Assembly (NCBI GenBank): GCA_964481575.1
Contig: CAYZTR010000037.1
Location: forward strand, 1 to 21,184
Source of the DNA: UQRS01 sp964481575
GTDB lineage: Bacteria > Bacillota > Clostridia > Oscillospirales > Acutalibacteraceae
Length of the DNA stretch: 21,184 bases
Direction of reading: 5' to 3'
Shown: positions 1 to 6,142 of the stretch, one piece after another
How positions within the stretch are numbered: the first letter of the stretch is position 1
How the letters are laid out: each line of letters begins with the position of its first letter
The notes under the pieces: generated by a model
What the model was told of the DNA's origin: nothing
Seen by the model: the letters and a program-made list of their open reading frames with translations, nothing else
Database searches by the model: none
Translations under genes and position numbers: made by a program

Positions 1-54
1 AGACACCGCCCTTTCACGGCGGTAACACGGGTTCGATTCCCGTCCGGGTCACCA
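1..54 (+). tRNA. tRNA-Glu (TTC), 3' part
   Basis: The window opens inside a tRNA. The anticodon loop CTTTCAC with a CCGCC/GGCGG stem gives anticodon TTC (Glu). The T-arm ACGGG-TTCGATT-CCCGT, the acceptor 3' strand CCGGGTC, discriminator A and an encoded CCA follow. The acceptor 5' strand and D-arm lie left of the window. An intrinsic terminator follows directly, so this is the last gene of its transcript. Confidence 0.95.
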
Positions 55-61
55 TAAAAGC

Positions 62-98
62 AGACGGCAATCCTCCGTAGAGGATTGCCGTCTTTTTC
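62..98 (+). terminator. Terminator after tRNA-Glu
   Basis: A perfect 13-bp stem (62-74 with 81-93) with a 6-nt loop is followed by a T run. It sits 8 bases after the tRNA CCA end. Confidence 0.93.
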
Positions 99-551
99 TG
101 TTGGCTGTCTGGCCTCCAAACAGCATGCGGAACCCAGCTGTAGCCCAGGTCCGGGTTCCCACGGAGCGCCGCAAAAGGGATCCGCGTCAGGGGAGCCGTC
201 CTACCTTGCCAGAATAGCCTTGGCAGCAGCACCACATCGATAACCGATAGGGTCTGTCGGCTCATATCCTCCAGCCACAGCAGCGCAGGTTTCTCCTGCA
301 CGACCCGGGGAATCATCTAACAGGCCAGCTCCCATTATCCGTCGCTGTCCATGCCATCGTTTTTCATTTGCAGAACAATCCCACCCCCATCGACATAAAT
401 CATCAGCCCCTGACCACGTTGGAATCACTGGGCCCACAGCCCTCAAAGCAGTAGCGTCAAAACCAGAAGAATAGTAACGCCGCATTTGCCGCAGACGCGG
501 AAATCTGAAAAAATTGTGAAATAATTTTGCCCTGCACATACACAATTATTC
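99..551. other. Stretch without a recognisable gene
   Basis: About 450 bases between the tRNA-Glu terminator and the possible exonuclease promoter. Open frames exist on the minus strand, but they run through the terminator and the tRNA, lack a ribosome binding site and match no family I recognise. The only structure seen is a nested inverted repeat: CCGCAT at 480-485 with ATGCGG at 562-567, and inside it AATTGTG at 512-518 with CACAATT at 541-547. It may be decayed coding sequence or plain spacer. Confidence 0.5.
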
Positions 552-580
552 TTGCAAATTGATGCGGAAAATGCTACACT
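552..580 (+). promoter_or_regulatory. Possible promoter for the exonuclease III transcript
   Basis: TTGCAA, a 17-base spacer, then TACACT. It lies about 210 bases before the exonuclease start, so the leader would be long. The match is moderate. Confidence 0.4.
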
Positions 581-630
581 GAGTCCGGCACACGCGGTGA
601 AACCGCCACGGCGGACACTCCACCGACTCG

Positions 631-738
631 ATGCCGTTGTTTGTCAAAGCAGGCAGCAAATCCCCCACCACCCGTGTGATCGGTGCATCCCAGCCGATTG
701 TCACCTACACCGGTGACGAAGTCACATTGCAATTTTGA
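631..738 (+). CDS. Possible 35-residue peptide or gene remnant
   Basis: A short frame opens with ATG at 631 and ends with TGA at 736-738, inside the long leader of the exonuclease gene. Its residue usage looks protein-like, ending TGDEVTLQF. It has no ribosome binding site, and the same frame is closed by a stop at 598-600. I do not recognise it. It could be the tail of a decayed gene, a leader peptide, or chance. Confidence 0.15.
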   Translation: MPLFVKAGSKSPTTRVIGASQPIVTYTGDEVTLQF

Positions 739-793
739 ACCCAATATATCCGTAACACAGCTGCAAAAACGAAACATGAAAGGAGTTGTTAGG

Positions 794-1546
794 ATGAAAT
801 TCATTTCCTGGAATGTGAATGGAATTCGCGCCTGTTTAAACAAAGGCTTCCTGGAAGCCTTTGAGGCGCTGGACGCAGATATCTTCTGCCTGCAGGAAAC
901 CAAGGTGCAGGCCGGCCAGGTGGAACTGCCGCTGCCGGGGTACCATCAATACTGGAACTACGCCGAAAGAAAGGGCTATTCCGGCACAGCGATTTTCACG
1001 AAACGTCAGCCCCTGTCGGTTACCTATGGCATGGGGATTCCGGCGCATGATCAGGAGGGCAGGGTCATCACGCTGTCGTTTCCCGCGTTTTACTTGGTAA
1101 CCGTCTACACCCCCAACGCCCAGAATGAACTGGCCCGGCTGCCCTACCGCATGGAATGGGAGGACGCCTTCCGGACGTATGTGAAGGGGCTGGAGCAGGA
1201 GAAGCCGGTGGTCATCTGCGGGGATCTGAACGTTGCCCACCGGGAAATTGATTTGAAGAACCCAAAAACAAACCAAAACAACGCCGGATTCACCCCCCAG
1301 GAACGGGAAAAGTTTTCCACCCTGCTGGAGGCGGGATTTGTGGACACCTTCCGCTTCCTGCACCCGGAGGAAACGGGGGCCTATTCCTGGTGGTCCTACC
1401 GATTTCACGCCCGGGAGAAAAACGCCGGATGGCGCATTGACTATTTCCTGGTGTCGGCGGCTTTGCAAGATAGAATTACGGCGGCCGGCATACACCCGGA
1501 AATTTTCGGTTCAGACCATTGCCCGGTAGAACTGGTACTGGAATAG
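794..1546 (+). CDS. xth: Exodeoxyribonuclease III (AP endonuclease)
   Basis: This is a Mg-dependent 3'-5' exonuclease and apurinic/apyrimidinic endonuclease of base-excision repair, acting on chromosomal DNA in the cytoplasm. The 250-residue protein spans the endonuclease/exonuclease/phosphatase fold. It has the N-terminal SWNVNGIRA motif, CLQETK with metal ligand Glu35, ICGDLNVAH with Asp144 and Asn146, an RIDYFLVS strand and the C-terminal SDHCPVEL with the catalytic Asp-His pair. Length is normal. The frame is open further upstream, but ATG 794 is chosen because AGGAG stands 8-13 bases before it and the protein then begins with the family's MKFISWNVNG. The GIY-YIG gene starts 13 bases after the stop, so the two are probably cotranscribed. 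Confidence 0.95.
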   Translation: MKFISWNVNGIRACLNKGFLEAFEALDADIFCLQETKVQAGQVELPLPGYHQYWNYAERKGYSGTAIFTKRQPLSVTYGMGIPAHDQEGRVITLSFPAFYLVTVYTPNAQNELARLPYRMEWEDAFRTYVKGLEQEKPVVICGDLNVAHREIDLKNPKTNQNNAGFTPQEREKFSTLLEAGFVDTFRFLHPEETGAYSWWSYRFHAREKNAGWRIDYFLVSAALQDRITAAGIHPEIFGSDHCPVELVLE

Positions 1547-1559
1547 ACAGGCGCCGGAT

Positions 1560-1955
1560 ATGTATTATATTTATATGGTTCGCTGCCGGGACAACTCGCT
1601 GTACACCGGTATCACCACCGACGTAGCACGGCGGATGCGGGAGCACACGGAACAGACTCCCGGATGTGCCAAATACACCCGCTCCCGGCAGGTAGTGACG
1701 CTGGAGGCCCTTTGGAGTACCGACGGACGCAGCGCCGCATTACGACTGGAAGCCGCCATCAAACGGCACACCAAAGCCCAAAAGGAGCAGTTGCTTTTGG
1801 ATCCAACCTGTCTGGCAGCATGGGATTTTCCCGGCCCCCAGGCAGCCTGCTATACTCATCACCCCGGCGTAACCCTGGAAGCCTGCCTGTCAGCGGGCAC
1901 AGCCCGCGGTGGGCAGAACTTTCCGTTAGATCAATCTCCTAAACCGTCCCTTTAA
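1560..1955 (+). CDS. GIY-YIG nuclease-domain protein (UPF0213/YhbQ type) with extended C-terminus
   Basis: A small GIY-YIG superfamily protein of the YhbQ/YazA type. Proteins of this type are presumed to cut or process DNA, but their role is poorly known. Residues 1-82 carry the domain: YIYMVRC, then SLYTGIT, the catalytic-type Arg in RRMREH, and the late Glu in RLEAAIKR. Relatives usually end soon after this point, at about 85-100 residues. Here about 45 further residues follow, rich in Pro, Gly and Ala and without a recognisable domain. The gene begins 13 bases after exonuclease III with no strong Shine-Dalgarno of its own, which suggests an operon of two nucleases. A bidirectional terminator follows. 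Confidence 0.85.
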   Translation: MYYIYMVRCRDNSLYTGITTDVARRMREHTEQTPGCAKYTRSRQVVTLEALWSTDGRSAALRLEAAIKRHTKAQKEQLLLDPTCLAAWDFPGPQAACYTHHPGVTLEACLSAGTARGGQNFPLDQSPKPSL

Positions 1956-1972
1956 AAATCTATCAGATAAAC

Positions 1973-2004
1973 AAGCGGGAAACCGGCATCGGTTTCCCGC
2001 TTTT
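1973..2004. terminator. Bidirectional terminator between convergent genes
   Basis: A perfect 12-bp stem (1973-1984 with 1991-2002) with a 6-base loop ends in a T run on the plus strand and has A residues at its 5' edge. It separates the plus-strand nuclease pair from the minus-strand mgsA-HAD operon. Confidence 0.85.
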
Positions 2005-2013
2005 GCATGGATA

Positions 2014-2703
2014 CTATGGAATTTGCCGGAGGAGAGCCGGAAGCTGATCCAACCGGTGAATCTGATAATCCACCGGAAGATCCGGAGAATAGGGCTTCCC
2101 CAGGGGGTTGAACCAGCAGGTGCAAATCCCGGCGTTCCGGCCACCCTGCATATCGGAGGTCAGGCTGTCCCCCACAATGACCGTCTCACGCCGGGAGATG
2201 CCGGGCATCCTGGCAAAGCACCGGTCAAAAAAGACGGGGCTGGGTTTGTCAGCCCCCATCCGCTGGGAAATAAAAATGTCCCGGAAATACCTGGCGATTC
2301 CGGCGCTGGCGATGCGCCCGTCCTGTACCACAGCCGTACCGTTGGACACCAGGTACAGCGCATAGGACTGCACCAACTGGTCCAACAGCTCCGGCGCACC
2401 CGGCACAAAATAGTGCCCCACAGCCAACCGCTTCTCATATATTTCCATGGTGGTTTCCGCCGAACGAACCAAACCCAGCTGGGCATACAACTCCCGGAAC
2501 CGCCCCACCAGGACCTGCTCCCGGGTCAGTTTTCCTTGCTCCAGCAGCACCCAGTGCTGCGCATTAATCCGGCTGTACAGGGCAACGGCTTCCGGCGTGG
2601 GCTCCACCTCCATTCGGCGAAGCGCCTCGGCTACAGCCTCTGCCTCCGCCCGATGGAAATCCAGCAGGGTGTCGTCCAGGTCAAACAGGATCGCACGGAT
2701 CAT
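2014..2703 (-). CDS. HAD-superfamily hydrolase, YjjG/YfnB-like
   Basis: A haloacid-dehalogenase phosphatase of the YjjG (house-cleaning nucleotidase) type, acting in the cytoplasm; the substrate is inferred only from family resemblance. Motif I is FDLDDTLLDF with nucleophile Asp8 and acid/base Asp10. Motif II is LVSNGT (Ser120), motif III Lys153 in GADKPSP, and motif IV VGDSLTSDMQGG (Asp179, Asp184). A helical cap domain lies between motifs I and II. At 229 residues the length is typical. Its ATG overlaps the mgsA stop codon (ATGA), so translation is probably coupled. The pairing hints at handling of phosphorylated metabolites together with the methylglyoxal bypass, but this is inference. Confidence 0.88.
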   Translation of the reverse strand: MIRAILFDLDDTLLDFHRAEAEAVAEALRRMEVEPTPEAVALYSRINAQHWVLLEQGKLTREQVLVGRFRELYAQLGLVRSAETTMEIYEKRLAVGHYFVPGAPELLDQLVQSYALYLVSNGTAVVQDGRIASAGIARYFRDIFISQRMGADKPSPVFFDRCFARMPGISRRETVIVGDSLTSDMQGGRNAGICTCWFNPLGKPYSPDLPVDYQIHRLDQLPALLRQIP

Positions 2704-3200
2704 ACGCTGCCATCTTCTCCATCGGCCAGTCTGGCCGCCCGGTCAGCAATATTCTGATTAAAATCCAGCAACCGGTGGGTATATTCGGTGTTCATAAAAT
2801 CCGAGGTGAGGATGAAATCCGCCGTTGCCTTGTTGTTGGCAATGGGAATGTCATACACCTGAGCAATGCGCAGCAGCGCTTTCACATCCGGATCATGGGG
2901 CTGCGCCGTCAGGGGATCGGAAAAGAAAATGACGATATCAATTTTCCCCTCCACAATCCGGGCGCCGATCTGCTGATCCCCACCCAGAGGGCCGCTATTA
3001 AATCCGCGAATGGGCAACGTCGTCCGTTGGGCGATCATCCGCGCCGTGGTGCCGGTTCCGAACAGAAAGTGATGTTTCAGCAGCTCCGCGTGATCCAGAC
3101 ACCACTGGATGATTTCTTCTTTTTTATTATCATGGGCAATGAGGGCAATGTTCTTCTGTTCGCCGATGACTGCCGTTTTGTAGGTTTGGGTAAAATTCAT
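2700..3200 (-). CDS. mgsA: Methylglyoxal synthase
   Basis: Converts dihydroxyacetone phosphate to methylglyoxal and phosphate, a cytoplasmic bypass of lower glycolysis used when sugar phosphates accumulate. The 166-residue protein shows the phosphate-binding FGTGTT (47-52), SGPLGGDQQIGA with the catalytic Asp75 (equivalent of Asp71 in the E. coli enzyme), FFSDPL, and QPHDPD with His102. The N-terminus is about a dozen residues longer than in E. coli. The start is fixed by AGGAGG about 7 bases upstream, and a good promoter lies 40-70 bases upstream. It is the first gene of a two-gene operon with the HAD hydrolase. Confidence 0.95.
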   Translation of the reverse strand: MNFTQTYKTAVIGEQKNIALIAHDNKKEEIIQWCLDHAELLKHHFLFGTGTTARMIAQRTTLPIRGFNSGPLGGDQQIGARIVEGKIDIVIFFSDPLTAQPHDPDVKALLRIAQVYDIPIANNKATADFILTSDFMNTEYTHRLLDFNQNIADRAARLADGEDGSV

Positions 3201-3241
3201 AGTATACCTCCTGGAATTATTGCATCAATCTATCCGGAATG

Positions 3242-3271
3242 ATTGTATCATAGAATCCGTACCCGGGTCAA
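3242..3271 (-). promoter_or_regulatory. Promoter of the mgsA-HAD operon
   Basis: On the minus strand, TTGACC (3271-3266), an 18-base spacer and TACAAT (3247-3242). It lies about 42 bases upstream of the mgsA start. Confidence 0.75.
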
Positions 3272-3390
3272 GCATGGTTCTGTAAAAGGAAAGCATAAAT
3301 TGGTGAAGCCCCGGCAGCATCAATGATTAGGGTCTATTGCATTGCCCGGCTGTAGCATGCCAGCCAATGCCCCTTCCCGCACAACCGGTT

Positions 3391-4208
3391 TCAATCACAG
3401 CAAAAGCTGCCTGTGTTCTTGCCGTTGATTGCCAAGTCGAAGAAGATGCCCTTGTGTATTGCAGCCAAGTATCCGGTCTGTTCGTACTGCGCTCGGTAGT
3501 GCTTTCGATAAACTCCAGCGTCTCGCGTAGCTGCAGCATAGCGGCGAACATGTGCTTGCAGTTATAACTGCAAAAACAGGAGCAGACCAAATTGCTGATC
3601 TGGCCGCCCCGGTATGTAAACTCCACCTCATATACCTGGCTGCCCTCCACGATGGCATACCCCCGGGTACCGTCCATACAGAGGTATCTGACCTGATTCT
3701 GCATGTAATATTCATGACCGCGTTCTGCAATGACATTGCTCACATGCATACCGTTCAGGTCATTCAATTAGAAAGAGGTATCATCACTGCCACAGATATA
3801 ATCGCCCTGGTCTCCCGTGGGTACCCGAAACCAGGTAATCGCCTTCCTGGGCGGCAACACGGTGGAATCGAAGGTCACAAAATGGGAACCAGCCATGAAA
3901 AATTGCCCGGTTACATTGGTATCCACCACTGCGATAACCCGCTTGTATGCGGACACTTTTATTTTGAAGTTGTAATTGACCTAGGTAACACGGCCGCAAA
4001 GGCCTTCCAACTTGCCGTCCACATAAACCAGACGCCCGGGACACAGATCAAACCGGTCGTTGTAATAGGCCAACGTCATATTGCGGCCAGGGAAATAAAC
4101 CTGCATCACCGACCTTCTGGGAATCACCGCTTCCTGCGATACAGCACTGACTGTCTCCACCGGGGTCCGCGCCGGATGCTCTGCCGTAAAGCCAATCTTA
4201 AATGCCAT
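3391..4208 (-). pseudogene. SWIM zinc-finger protein, inactivated by two stops and a frameshift
   Basis: Three adjoining reading frames rebuild one protein of about 270 residues that I know as an uncharacterised clostridial SWIM-finger family. It starts at ATG 4208 after an AAGGA site (MAFKIGFTAEHP). It runs to an in-frame TAG (3983-3981) after GLCGRVT and continues in the same frame (VNYNFKIKV, then GQFFMAGSHFVTFD). An in-frame TAA follows (3770-3768) after SGSDDTSF-like sequence. The frame then carries the zinc-binding CSCFCSYNCKH motif (CxC...CxH). After LEFIE, near 3501-3507, the frame slips; the shifted frame gives HYRAQYEQTGYLAAI and ends at TGA 3391. Flanking homology continues across each lesion, so this is decay of one gene and not three small genes. 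SWIM domains usually bind DNA or protein partners. Confidence 0.85.
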
Positions 4209-4410
4209 ATAAGGTTCTTCCTTGCGTATGATTGTTTGTTCTGCAGCCATTTTACCGCAAACATGTCCAATAAAACGCCTTTTACAGCAAAAGAATCTGA
4301 TTTTCCCAATATATATTTGATCGAATAAATCTATTTTTTGAAATTGTTATATACCAACATAAAGTGCTAGAAAAGCGGTTAGAAATTGCGGAGAAAAAGA
4401 GGAACTTAGA
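4209..4410. other. AT-rich spacer upstream of the SWIM pseudogene
   Basis: No convincing gene. Base composition drops sharply here to AT-rich, marking the left edge of the acquired block. A weak minus-strand promoter-like pair (TTGGGA, 17 bases, TGTAAA) could have served the SWIM gene. Confidence 0.35.
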
Positions 4411-4448
4411 AAAAATAAAAACCGCGCAACCTTTACAGTTACGCGGTT
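4411..4448 (-). terminator. Terminator of the ADP-ribosyltransferase-like gene
   Basis: Read on the minus strand, an 11-bp stem (4448-4438 with 4430-4420, one G-U pair) and a 7-base loop are followed by a nearly unbroken T tract. It lies about 55 bases after the gene's stop. Confidence 0.8.
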
Positions 4449-4458
4449 ATTCGATGTC

Positions 4459-4505
4459 AAAGGACTATGAAAAAGATTTTTCGGCATTTCGGCGGGTTGA
4501 ACTCA
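4459..4505. repeat. Repeat copy A (tRNA-end-like, cassette boundary)
   Basis: This segment aligns base for base over most of its length with copy B at 5963-6010. Both read AAG-ACTAT, then AAAAAGAT, a T-rich step and TCGGCATTTCGG. It also overlaps the stop codon of the ADP-ribosyltransferase-like gene. See copies B and C. Confidence 0.65.
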
Positions 4506-5204
4506 AGTATTTTCGTCCGTTTCCAATTGCTCTATATACTCTATTTCAACTATCCCATTACATTTTTCTTTATCGCTATTATGTATTCCTGTTACCTTAC
4601 ATTTCATGGGAGGTAACAGAACTTCACCGTCTTCATTATGACATACAAATTGGTCTAATTCCAAAACATGACTACCGGCTGGAACGGTAATTTCATATCT
4701 ATAAAAATTACAGTCTATCTCATCTTCTCTATACGGAATTAATGATGCTGATGATATAGTTTTTATACTGATTATATCATTTACAACAAAATAAATCGAT
4801 TTATATTGGCGAGAATACGGATAGGTATTATAGATTTTATTATTTTCATCGACCCAAGCAGTTCTGTAAAGCAAAATTTTACTTTTTACCGGACGCATCG
4901 CTGTGAGAATATTGTAAATATCTTTTCGAGCTGTTTCAATAATTTTTTCTTTTGTGGACTTATTTAAATCTGTAAATAAACGTTTATTAAGAATTTTAAG
5001 CCACTTAACATCGTAATCACTTTCTATTTTACGTTGCCCATTTTTATATTCCTCTATTATGTCTTTATTATCCTTATATGCTGTTAACGCACTTCTCCAA
5101 AGGTCATCCATATTACCAACCAGTAAATTATTAATAATTGCAAAATCATTTCTGGTATAAAAACTTATTGTTTCTTCAAGAGCTGAAAAGGCTATATCGT
5201 CCAT
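4503..5204 (-). CDS. Stand-alone ADP-ribosyltransferase-like protein (R-S-E class)
   Basis: Probably transfers ADP-ribose from NAD to a target; target and role are unknown. In the 233 residues, an N-terminal helical part (ISFYTRNDFAIINN, 13-26) resembles the start of ART-exoenzyme domains. Then come a strand with LLYRTA (Arg114), ISSASL (Ser152/Ser154, in place of S-T-S), YEITVPAGSHVLELDQF, and the ARTT-loop motif NEDGEVLLPP with the presumed catalytic Glu194. The residue two before it is Asp192 instead of the usual Glu or Gln, with Glu191 beside it. There is no signal peptide or membrane segment, so it would act inside the producing cell or leave by an unseen route. No immunity or antitoxin gene is adjacent. 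It is strongly AT-rich against the backbone. The start follows AAAGGGAGAG. An NAD-dependent defence or toxin role is inference. Confidence 0.68.
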   Translation of the reverse strand: MDDIAFSALEETISFYTRNDFAIINNLLVGNMDDLWRSALTAYKDNKDIIEEYKNGQRKIESDYDVKWLKILNKRLFTDLNKSTKEKIIETARKDIYNILTAMRPVKSKILLYRTAWVDENNKIYNTYPYSRQYKSIYFVVNDIISIKTISSASLIPYREDEIDCNFYRYEITVPAGSHVLELDQFVCHNEDGEVLLPPMKCKVTGIHNSDKEKCNGIVEIEYIEQLETDENT

Positions 5205-5255
5205 ATACTAACTCTCCCTTTTTTGCAAAAAATAAACTTAATACCGATTAATAAA

Positions 5256-5283
5256 ATTATATTACATAAAAACAAAATCACAA
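5256..5283 (-). promoter_or_regulatory. Promoter of the ADP-ribosyltransferase-like gene
   Basis: On the minus strand, TTGTGA (5283-5278), a 16-base spacer and TATAAT (5261-5256), about 50 bases before the start codon. Confidence 0.6.
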
Positions 5284-5406
5284 GTGGATTCCATACTTTA
5301 TCCAGCAACCACCGGATTACTCGCTAAATACACATACGTTTTTTATGTTCAGATAAAAATGGTTTTAGTTCTGTAATGCCACCAACTGAGGAGCCATGGT
5401 ATAAAA

Positions 5407-5754
5407 TCATTTCATATTCTCCTTTGCGGTGTTGATAGAGGCAATTAGAATTCTACGAATTGTACCACACTGATTATATAATTCTTTTGCCATTTCTCTG
5501 TCAGCCAAATCCGATTTTACAAATAATTCAATCCAATATTCTGTTTCATAACATTCTTTGATCGATATTTGAAGTTTCGCAACGAAATCGGGTTTGCCAT
5601 GAGCATAATTTGCTTCATGAATATTGGCACCAATACTTGTTGCGGCGCGTTCTAATTGATTAACAAGTGAATAATGCCTCCTCACACTCTCGCAGAGTTT
5701 TATAACTTTTACAGAGAAATCCATTGATAAATCAACAAGTTTATTTTCATTCAA
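5407..5754 (-). CDS. Four-helix-bundle protein (S23 / 23S rRNA intervening-sequence family)
   Basis: A member of the small four-helix-bundle family (TIGR02436-type) first seen inside 23S rRNA intervening sequences and related in fold to the Avd accessory protein of diversity-generating retroelements; such proteins form basic oligomers that can bind nucleic acid. The 115-residue protein shows NKLVDLSMDF, RAATSIGANIHEANYA, DFVAKLQISIKECYETEYWIEL and a closing RRILIASINTAKEN helix. I place the start at TTG 5754. AGAGGTGAT stands 6 bases before it, it gives the family's usual N-terminus, and the upstream ATG at 5775 overlaps the promoter -10 box. No rRNA or reverse transcriptase is nearby; instead a six-hairpin array lies just upstream. 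It is AT-rich. Confidence 0.88.
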   Translation of the reverse strand: MNENKLVDLSMDFSVKVIKLCESVRRHYSLVNQLERAATSIGANIHEANYAHGKPDFVAKLQISIKECYETEYWIELFVKSDLADREMAKELYNQCGTIRRILIASINTAKENMK

Positions 5755-5773
5755 TTGGATCACCTCTGCGAAC

Positions 5774-5779
5774 ATTATA
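5774..5779 (-). promoter_or_regulatory. Extended -10 promoter of the four-helix gene
   Basis: The minus strand reads TGTTATAAT, an extended -10 element, with no clear -35. Transcription would begin near 5767 and leave a very short leader carrying AGAGGTGA before the TTG start. Confidence 0.55.
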
Positions 5780-5813
5780 ACACAGTTAATGAAACATTAC
5801 TGCGCAATATAAA

Positions 5814-5958
5814 ATAATCCTTACGGATTATGAAATTTTCTCTTTCGCAGAAAGTGAAATGAAATAAATCCCTTATACACCGCAGTGTATTTCATAGCGT
5901 AAGCTATTTTATATGCCGAAGGCATATTTCATAAATCCCTCAGGGATTTATTTCATTG
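5814..5958. repeat. Array of six short hairpins with TTTCAT/ATGAAAT linkers
   Basis: Six consecutive palindromes differ in sequence but share a design. They are ATAATCC/GGATTAT (5814-5831), TTTCT/AGAAA (5837-5853), ATACAC/GTGTAT (5875-5890), ATAGC/GCTAT (5894-5907), ATATGCC/GGCATAT (5911-5927) and AAATCCC/GGGATTT (5933-5949). Most loops are 3-4 bases (TTAC, CGCA, GTAA, GAA, TCA). Each unit is followed by TTTCAT or its complement ATGAAA. The array lies immediately upstream of the four-helix gene and ends at TTGAAAAAAGCACT. The same end sequence follows the single leftover hairpin beside tRNA-Arg. The stems vary while the linkers are kept, which is unlike a CRISPR or a simple tandem repeat. Confidence 0.8.
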
Positions 5959-5962
5959 AAAA

Positions 5963-6010
5963 AAGCACTATAAAAAAGATATTTTCGGCATTTCGGTGTA
6001 TAGACTTGGA
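5963..6010. repeat. Repeat copy B (tRNA-end-like, cassette boundary)
   Basis: Direct repeat of copy A and more distantly of copy C. Its right half, CGGTGTATAGACTTGGACTC, lines up with GGTGGGTGGACTTGAACCC of copy C, which resembles the complement of a tRNA T-arm and CCA end. It abuts the right end of the hairpin array, so copies A and B bracket the ADP-ribosyltransferase-like and four-helix genes. Confidence 0.65.
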
Positions 6011-6142
6011 CTCTCGCAGGTATTGTTTGAGCGCCTTGAAGCACAAAGTTATCGCTTTTCTTATCCGGACAAACCTAATTGCCTTTTATGACAAATTGCA
6101 ATAAACAGAAAGTATTTACTTCACGGAACTTTCCTGAGTATA

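Noticed and set aside
201..545. Minus-strand frame between tRNA-Glu and exonuclease III
   Set aside because: No start signal, no recognisable motif, and the neighbouring minus-strand frame continues into the antisense of the tRNA, a common source of false genes.
2023..2757. Plus-strand frame opposite the HAD hydrolase
   Set aside because: Antisense shadow of a gene with all four HAD motifs.
3768..3983. Stop-codon recoding (TAG and TAA read through) in the SWIM gene
   Set aside because: Two different stop codons plus a frameshift in one gene point to decay, and other genes in the window use TAG and TAA as normal stops.
5407..5775. Diversity-generating retroelement accessory protein (Avd)
   Set aside because: No reverse transcriptase, template repeat or variable repeat is seen; the protein fits the free-standing S23 family better.
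5814..5958. CRISPR array
   Set aside because: Units are self-complementary with differing stems and only a 6-7 base constant linker. There are no repeats of 20 bases or more, no spacers of even length and no cas genes.
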